From positions 1 through 25,412 of the forward strand of contig CASBPW010000308.1 in NCBI GenBank assembly GCA_949127685.1: a DNA stretch of 25,412 nucleotides, given 5' to 3'. A program made the position numbers and the translations under genes. Positions 21,344 to 25,412 of this stretch are shown piece by piece. The notes under the pieces were generated by a model, which searched no databases, had not been told where the DNA came from, and saw only the letters and a program-made list of their open reading frames with translations. The stretch comes from Candidatus Sivonenia alaskensis PMM_0068 (lineage in GTDB: Bacteria; Cyanobacteriota; Cyanobacteriia; Gloeobacterales; PMM-0068). How positions within the stretch are numbered: position 1 is the first letter of the stretch; every line of letters begins with the position of its first letter.

Positions 21344-21757
21344 CTACTTGCGCGCGAAGAATTCGATTCTATAATCGCTTACCTTGAGACCTGTTTGCGC
21401 TTCTACTTGAGCAATAAGTTCTGGGGGCAACGTTACAACAACGTCAATCAAGTTGCCATCATCCAAGCAATGTACATGGGAGTGGGAATCAGTTTTATGA
21501 CCGTAGAGGCAGCCCTCTGCTTTTTCTACGCGCTCAACAATGCCTGCCTTCGCCAGCGCATCTAGATTCTGGTATACCGAAGTATGTCCAATATCTTCAC
21601 CCTGTTGGCGTAGGCGATCATAGATACCATTTGCAGAAAGATGCTCACCCGTATCCCATAGCAACTTCAAAATGGATTGACGTTGCTTACTTAGGCGCAT
21701 TCCCTGCTCACGACAATAGCCCAAAGCAGCCTCATAAGAGTTAAATTGAAGGGCCAT
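21344..21757 (-). CDS. Fur-family regulator, FurC/PerR-like
   Basis: This 137-residue protein has the Fur architecture: a winged-helix DNA-binding domain (about residues 15-85, with GMRLSKQRQSILKLLW and the recognition segment DIGHTSVYQNLDALAKAGIVERVE), then a metal-binding dimerisation domain with SHSHVHCLDDGNLIDV. The GHTSVYQNL recognition helix and the replacement of the CxxC zinc motif by CLDD resemble cyanobacterial PerR/FurC (Slr1738, Alr0957) rather than FurA or Zur, from memory of those sequences. PerR proteins repress peroxide-defence genes until a metal-bound His is oxidised. The start is the ATG at 21755-21757. An AT-rich dyad region lies 20-50 bases upstream. It is followed by queD and faces a psb28-2-like gene. 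Confidence 0.85.
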   Translation of the reverse strand: MALQFNSYEAALGYCREQGMRLSKQRQSILKLLWDTGEHLSANGIYDRLRQQGEDIGHTSVYQNLDALAKAGIVERVEKAEGCLYGHKTDSHSHVHCLDDGNLIDVVVTLPPELIAQVEAQTGLKVSDYRIEFFARK

Positions 21758-21775
21758 AGCTCTTCCAGATACAGC

Positions 21776-21804
21776 GTTATATCTTTATATTAACAAACGA
21801 ATAT
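21776..21804. promoter_or_regulatory. AT-rich dyad region upstream of the fur gene, candidate PerR/Fur operator
   Basis: GTTATATCTTTATATTAAC (21776-21794) is an imperfect inverted repeat. It overlaps ATATT-N8-AATAT (21787-21791, 21800-21804). The arrangement resembles the AT-rich dyads bound by PerR/Fur proteins (TTATAAT-like half sites) and lies about 20-47 bases before the fur ATG, where autoregulation would be expected. The assignment is by resemblance only. Confidence 0.4.
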
Positions 21805-22031
21805 CAAAAAGCGTACTCAGTATGACTTGACTTTTCATGGATATGGTCTGCCGTTAAATTTGAGTATGAAATACGGAAGATCAAGATAATTTCTACCGGA
21901 TCAAGCTTTTCAGTCTTTCCGCTGCGGTCTTTTTGTTCAGCCTTGGTTTTTTCAGGGGTGTACCAAAGCCTAGAAGTCGCTCATATCGTTCTTGTAGTAA
22001 AGTAGTACCCACAGCCTACCCAAGAAGCTCT

Positions 22032-22382
22032 GTGACAATCTCCGTACAATTTATTCGCGGGCTAGACGAAGAAATCAGCGGCGTCAGTCTGCGCCAGCGT
22101 AAAGATTCCCCCAACAAGATCGTGATGCTTCTCTTTGAACGCTGTCAAGCGATGGAGAAACTACGCAGCTTTACCAATGGCGTAGATAGCCTGTGGCTAG
22201 AAGATGAAGAGGGAGAGATCCAAGTATTTCCCAGTGGCATCAAATTTTTCTTTAGAAACGACGATGACCTTGCCAAAGTAGAATGCTCTGTCGAATTACG
22301 CACAGAATTAGAATATGAACGCGTAATGAGATTTCTACATCGTTATGCCGAAGCCCACGGATTCCAGTTTGAATCCCGATAG
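22032..22382 (+). CDS. Photosystem II assembly factor Psb28 family (Psb28-2-like)
   Basis: This 116-residue protein belongs to the Psb28 family, small soluble proteins that bind the cytoplasmic face of PSII assembly intermediates (CP47/D1-D2 region) and protect or reshape the acceptor side. It has the N-terminal IQF-type VQFIRGLDEE, WLEDEEGEI in the middle, and the hallmark ending YERVMRFLHRYAEAHG. The segments EEISGVSLR, KLRSFT and DLAKVECSVEL resemble the Psb28-2 paralogue (Slr1739) more than Psb28-1. The start is a GTG at 22032; the frame extends upstream to a TTG at 21933 but that part is basic and not family-like. It is divergent from the fur gene with about 270 bases between. Confidence 0.85.
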   Translation: MTISVQFIRGLDEEISGVSLRQRKDSPNKIVMLLFERCQAMEKLRSFTNGVDSLWLEDEEGEIQVFPSGIKFFFRNDDDLAKVECSVELRTELEYERVMRFLHRYAEAHGFQFESR

Positions 22383-22407
22383 TCTACGGAGATTTTTGAT
22401 ATTTCGC

Positions 22408-22444
22408 AATAGCCTTGTAAGCCGTGCGCCGCTATAAGGCTATT
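22408..22444. terminator. Hairpin between convergent psb28-like gene and aar
   Basis: A perfect 9-bp inverted repeat AATAGCCTT/AAGGCTATT (22408-22416, 22436-22444) has a 19-nt loop. The right arm lies in the last codons of aar, whose stop is in the loop. No T-run follows on either strand, so termination is uncertain. Confidence 0.4.
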
Positions 22445-23481
22445 CCATCAGCAGCTTTAAACAAAAGAGGTTTGAAGCCATGTTTGACGGATAGACGGCC
22501 AATCTCATCAATTTTTTCCACGGTGATTTGGTTACGACCCCAGGAAAAATTCGTGTAGAGCTGCTCAAATTCCAGCAGGATAGATTCGGCAAAGCAGGCA
22601 TAAATCTGACGGGCAGGATTGGCTACGTGGTTGATGATATTCATCAACTTCCACTCAATATCTAGAGAGTGTTCAACGATGCCACCATCCAAGACATACA
22701 CCCCCTCTCGTCGGGGAGCCTTTGCCATGTTTTTGGGATAGCCTCCATCAATATGCAGCACCCGGTCAGGACCATTTTCATGGGTTAAATCAAGTCCCTG
22801 GCCCATGCTGGCAACCCAGACCACAATGTCTGCAATGGAGAGCGCTTGATCGATGGTCTGAATCAGGCCACCGCCTAATTCACTCCGCAGATTTTGGAGT
22901 CGTTCTTGGTCACGAGCAACGAGGACCAACTCTTGCACAGGGGTGTGCTCTGTCAGCCACCGACAAACTCCAGAACCAATATCTCCCGTAGCCCCAATCA
23001 CGGCTACGGTAGAGCGCTTGAGATCGATGCCACATTGATCAGCCCCTTGCTGGACCTGGCGACCCAGTACATAAGCCGTGTGGGTATTGCCTGTGGTAAA
23101 GCGTTCTAATTCCAGGGTGACATTGCGAATGTGCTTGATTTTATCGAGATTGAAATTCTCAAAAATAATCGAGGAAAATCCACCCAAAGCGGTGATGTTA
23201 ATACCCCGTTTTTGGGCAAAGGCCATCGCATTGATAATCTTGCGGGTTGCAGCCTTGAATCGCTTTTGAGCCAACATTTCGGGCAAGAAGCAAGATTCGA
23301 CGTACTGACCATAGACCGTTTTTCCAGTGGTTGTACTAGTGACGGCCACTTCATCAACCATCTGGGGGGGAGCCACACACCAGAATTCAAGGTCGTGCTC
23401 GGCAAATTCGTCGTATCCGAGATTTCTAGCTACACTTTGCGCTTGGGCAAGGCTCGTAAGATGACCAATCAGGCCAAACAT
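22432..23481 (-). CDS. aar: Long-chain acyl-[acyl-carrier-protein] reductase (AAR)
   Basis: This 349-residue protein is the cyanobacterial acyl-ACP reductase, which reduces C16/C18 acyl-ACP with NADPH to fatty aldehydes, the substrate of ADO. The N-terminal domain starts MFGLIGHLTS with YDEFAEHDLEFWC. The Rossmann nucleotide-binding motif GATGDIGSG is at residues 163-171. The catalytic Cys296 sits in YACFAESILLEFE, equivalent to Cys294 of the Synechococcus elongatus enzyme. The length agrees with the family (about 340). It lies 34 bases downstream of ado on the same strand, the usual ado-aar arrangement, so co-transcription is possible. No terminator stem is obvious between the two. Confidence 0.97.
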   Translation of the reverse strand: MFGLIGHLTSLAQAQSVARNLGYDEFAEHDLEFWCVAPPQMVDEVAVTSTTTGKTVYGQYVESCFLPEMLAQKRFKAATRKIINAMAFAQKRGINITALGGFSSIIFENFNLDKIKHIRNVTLELERFTTGNTHTAYVLGRQVQQGADQCGIDLKRSTVAVIGATGDIGSGVCRWLTEHTPVQELVLVARDQERLQNLRSELGGGLIQTIDQALSIADIVVWVASMGQGLDLTHENGPDRVLHIDGGYPKNMAKAPRREGVYVLDGGIVEHSLDIEWKLMNIINHVANPARQIYACFAESILLEFEQLYTNFSWGRNQITVEKIDEIGRLSVKHGFKPLLFKAADGIAL

Positions 23482-23515
23482 GAGAGTTCTCGGGTAGCAG
23501 AGGACTTAGGCACAA

Positions 23516-24211
23516 TTAGGCAATTCCCTTGGCAGACATCTGCATGACTTCACGGGTCGTAAAACCAATGTTGGATAAGGTCTCACCATAGGCAATCAGG
23601 AAGTCTTCTAGGACCGCCTCGCGGTCCATAGAAAGAGCACTAGCATCTTTTTCGACTTCATTCAGCATGCGCCAAGCCACAGGCAGATTTTCTGCATTAG
23701 CCTGCTGGATTGCTTCTCTACTATTTTCAAAGTTATCTTTCAGCCATTTTTCGCCATAGTTCAGATGAATATACTCATCTTTCACTACGTTCTCGGTTAT
23801 CTTGCGTGCAAAATCATCCGCTACCGGGATGTAGATGTTGTAGGCAGCAATAGCAAAACATTCAATGAGCAAAGATTGAATGACTAGACAGGTCACAATA
23901 TCTTTGCGGCCCTTGGCATCCTGAAAGTTCCGATGAAAGGTATCAAAAAATTTCTTCCCATACGCCATGTCAGCGGTGACCCCTAGGTTATTACCGCAGG
24001 CTTCAAATCCCTTCGCATGCTTACGCTCCATCGCCGCCAAGCGCACAAAATCCTCTTTGTGTTCTGGAAGCATCTCTCCCATGGTTAGGTAGTTGCTTTC
24101 AGCTTCTCGCTCTCCTTCGATCACTAAAGCATTGATACGACTATAGGCATCAAGGTACTTCGGGTCCTGGTAATTGATCGCATGCACGGTGGCTTGGGTC
24201 ATAGTATTCAT
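23516..24211 (-). CDS. ado: Aldehyde-deformylating oxygenase (ADO)
   Basis: This 231-residue helical protein is the cyanobacterial aldehyde-deformylating oxygenase, a ferritin-like di-iron enzyme that turns fatty aldehydes into alkanes plus formate (C15/C17 alkanes for the membranes). All six iron ligands are visible: Glu34 (IEGEREAESNY), Glu62 and His65 (MERKHAKGF), Glu117 (LLIECFAIAAYN), Glu146 and His149 (VVKDEYIHLNYGEKW). The length is normal for the family. The start is the ATG at 24209-24211; a second ATG three codons later is an alternative. It precedes aar, which supplies its substrate. Confidence 0.98.
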   Translation of the reverse strand: MNTMTQATVHAINYQDPKYLDAYSRINALVIEGEREAESNYLTMGEMLPEHKEDFVRLAAMERKHAKGFEACGNNLGVTADMAYGKKFFDTFHRNFQDAKGRKDIVTCLVIQSLLIECFAIAAYNIYIPVADDFARKITENVVKDEYIHLNYGEKWLKDNFENSREAIQQANAENLPVAWRMLNEVEKDASALSMDREAVLEDFLIAYGETLSNIGFTTREVMQMSAKGIA

Positions 24212-24334
24212 TGCGTATATGTTCAGGATACCCCGGCTTTAGGCCACCTAGCATTCCAGTCTTGGTGCGGGGGAATGTGATCGGTCAGTTACTTATATTA
24301 CAAAAGATTGCGCAAAAAACCAATTTATAAAGGT

Positions 24335-24937
24335 TTAAGGTTCAACCTCCTGTTTTATTGCAATATCCGACGCTTCCTTAGGAATAGCCGTTCCCTGCCG
24401 GTACAGTACACGCTCTTCATCAAGGGCATAGGACACTTCTGGCGTGTCGCTCATCCACCACCCAAGAGCCGCTCCCACCTGAGCAAAGACGATTACGATA
24501 GGCTCATGCACCTCCTGGGGTGGGGTGGCCATAACAGAAAATGCGCCCTGTGTGACCGCCGTATTCAGCACAGACCGTTCACGGGCCAAAGAAACCATCC
24601 GAGTCAAAAGTCCTGTCAGTCGCCCACTAACCCGGTTGAATTTTTGTAGGGCATTTTGGTCATGAGGAACCATTCCGACGACCGCTTGGACACGGTTAAT
24701 CCGTGAACGTTTGACTCCATCGGCAAGGCCTTTGAACAAAGCCCGATTTTCAGGGGTTCCTTCTACGACAAAAACAGCTCCACTTTCAGCAGGGATAGGA
24801 CCTTCGGGACCTTGTAAGGACACCTGCCCTTGGAGCGGAAAAGCGATCGCGGACGTTAGCGTAACCGCCAAAAGTCCGGCTACCAGACAAGCTTCAATAA
24901 CGAGGAATCGAAGCATCGACTTCCGAAGTATAGGCAT
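24335..24937 (-). CDS. Unrecognised exported or membrane-anchored protein (200 aa)
   Basis: I do not recognise this family. The 200-residue product has a basic N terminus (MPILRKSMLRF) and one hydrophobic segment at about residues 9-33 (VIEACLVAGLLAVTLTSAIA), which could be a signal peptide or anchor. A Pro/Gly-rich stretch follows (VSLQGPEGPIPAESGAVFVVEG), then an Arg-rich region (KRSRINRVQAVVG), a helix-like part (SGRLTGLLTRMVSLARERSVL) and an acidic end. The ATG at 24935-24937 lies 44 bases inside the rhodanese gene and has a strong GGAGG-type ribosome-binding site 10 bases upstream, so the overlap looks real; an in-frame ATG at 24916 is the alternative. It follows the rhodanese gene, and any functional link is unknown. 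Confidence 0.7.
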   Translation of the reverse strand: MPILRKSMLRFLVIEACLVAGLLAVTLTSAIAFPLQGQVSLQGPEGPIPAESGAVFVVEGTPENRALFKGLADGVKRSRINRVQAVVGMVPHDQNALQKFNRVSGRLTGLLTRMVSLARERSVLNTAVTQGAFSVMATPPQEVHEPIVIVFAQVGAALGWWMSDTPEVSYALDEERVLYRQGTAIPKEASDIAIKQEVEP

Positions 24938-25226
24938 CTATTCCCCCCTCCACGTTGTAGAGGTCTGTGAATCCGTGTTGACTCAAGAAACTACCCATAT
25001 GCCATGAGCGTACCCCGTGATGGCAGAGGACTACCGTGGGTTTATGGGGGTCTAAAGCTTCTTTAAGTGCGTCCACATTGCCAAAATAGGCACTCATCGG
25101 GAAGTTACGAAAACCAGGGAGGGCGGCGAAAGCCACTTCATCAGCCTCCCGCACATCTACAAGCTGTACAGCTTCTGGTTTTGCTTCCAGAATGCGTTTC
25201 AGTTCTAAGGCAGTAAGTTGTTTCAT
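24894..25226 (-). CDS. Single-domain rhodanese-like protein
   Basis: This 110-residue protein is a single-domain rhodanese-like sulfurtransferase. It contains LVDVREADEVAFAALPG, the active-site loop VVLCHHGVRSW with the sulfur-carrying Cys68, and YNVEGGIDAY at the end, as in small periplasm- or cytoplasm-located GlpE/PspE-like proteins. There is no signal peptide, so it should be cytoplasmic. The CHHGVRS loop is common in cyanobacterial members and in rhodanese domains of MoeB/ThiF-type proteins. The start is the ATG at 25224-25226; a GTG at 25250 would add eight residues but lies inside the upstream terminator hairpin. Its end overlaps the following exported protein gene. Confidence 0.93.
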   Translation of the reverse strand: MKQLTALELKRILEAKPEAVQLVDVREADEVAFAALPGFRNFPMSAYFGNVDALKEALDPHKPTVVLCHHGVRSWHMGSFLSQHGFTDLYNVEGGIDAYTSEVDASIPRY

Positions 25227-25239
25227 ATCAAAAATATAG

Positions 25240-25269
25240 GGGCGAACCACTATAATTAACGGCTCGCCC
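25240..25269 (-). terminator. Terminator after the truncated right-edge gene
   Basis: A 9-bp stem (GGGCGAACC with GGCTCGCCC, 25240-25248 and 25261-25269, one G-T pair) has a 12-nt loop and, on the minus strand, is followed by CTATATTTTTG. It lies between the right-edge gene and the rhodanese ATG. Confidence 0.65.
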
Positions 25270-25285
25270 CCAAGATTTGCGAGAT

Positions 25286-25412
25286 TTACAGAATCGGTTG
25301 GGCCATCGGGCAGTAGAACATTTCCACCGCTTCTACCAAAGCACGGACGGTCACGGTCATCGCAAATTCGTCGGTTAGCTTATTGACCGCAGAACCAATG
25401 CCTACCCCAGCT
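25286..25412 (-). CDS. Unidentified protein, C-terminal 41 residues (5' part outside window)
   Basis: The last 41 codons and the stop (25286-25288) of a minus-strand gene are visible; the rest lies beyond the right edge. The fragment reads through GVGIGSAVNKLTDEFAMTV and ends FYCPMAQPIL. It is the only open frame there on that strand and is followed by a terminator, so it is likely a real gene end. It has mixed hydrophobic and acidic residues, with no transmembrane helix or motif that lets me name the family. Confidence 0.65.
   Translation of the reverse strand, partial: AGVGIGSAVNKLTDEFAMTVTVRALVEAVEMFYCPMAQPIL

Noticed and set aside
1..25412. CRISPR arrays, insertion sequences, integrases, toxin-antitoxin pairs, prophage genes
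   Set aside because: No regularly spaced repeats, transposase or phage-like frames were seen; intergenic regions are all under about 300 bases and mostly hold terminators, tRNAs or promoters.

Overview
The window is a compact, gene-dense stretch of a cyanobacterial chromosome. The diagnostic genes are the alkane pair aar/ado (acyl-ACP reductase and aldehyde-deformylating oxygenase), a Psb28-type photosystem II assembly protein, NDH-1 genes ndhI-ndhG-ndhE, an SLH-domain OprB-type porin, a FurC/PerR-like regulator and the urea ABC transporter urtABCDE. I cannot assign a genus. No insertion sequence, prophage, CRISPR array or integrase is visible. Both edges cut through genes.

Layout. (1) 1-1866: the C-terminal part of a biotin-dependent urea (or guanidine) carboxylase, then a small separate protein equivalent to the C-terminal domain of allophanate hydrolase. 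The first 79 bases exactly repeat 1014-1092, out of frame with what follows, so the left edge is either a tandem-duplication junction or an assembly artefact. (2) 1898-4175: an exported PQQ-type sugar dehydrogenase and recA, both on the minus strand; recA has an unusually dyad-rich leader. (3) 4416-5686: tRNA-Glu(UUC), an exported TPR protein, and a tRNA-Lys(CUU)-like gene with a 26-nt variable arm. (4) 5789-14434: the urea block. ureC and ureE (+) converge on ureD and ureG (-) across a nested inverted repeat; ureG and urtABCDE diverge from a shared intergenic region holding a perfect NtcA box (GTA-N8-TAC). (5) 14557-16224: an outer-membrane SLH porin directly after urtE. (6) 16429-17993: ndhI-ndhG-ndhE without ndhA. 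(7) 18171-20613: a tightly overlapping wecG/tagA-ftsE-ftsX operon. (8) 20779-21757: furC/perR-like gene, queD and a 50-residue protein with no basic residue, overlapping queD. (9) 22032-22382: a psb28-2-like gene divergent from the fur gene. (10) 22432-24211: ado and aar. (11) 24335-25412: a rhodanese, an unrecognised exported protein overlapping it, and the 3' end of an unidentified gene.

Functionally, the centre of the window is nitrogen scavenging. Urea may cross the outer membrane through a porin, is imported by UrtABCDE and hydrolysed by nickel urease, whose maturation proteins UreE, UreD and UreG are here. The structural subunits UreA/UreB and the chaperone UreF are not in the window. 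A second, ATP- and biotin-dependent carboxylase lies a few kilobases away; it is either a redundant urea route or a guanidine route. The points most worth checking are the left-edge repeat, the coexisting carboxylase and urease, the odd tRNA-Lys, the acidic small ORF, the furC/psb28-2 intergenic region and the recA leader.
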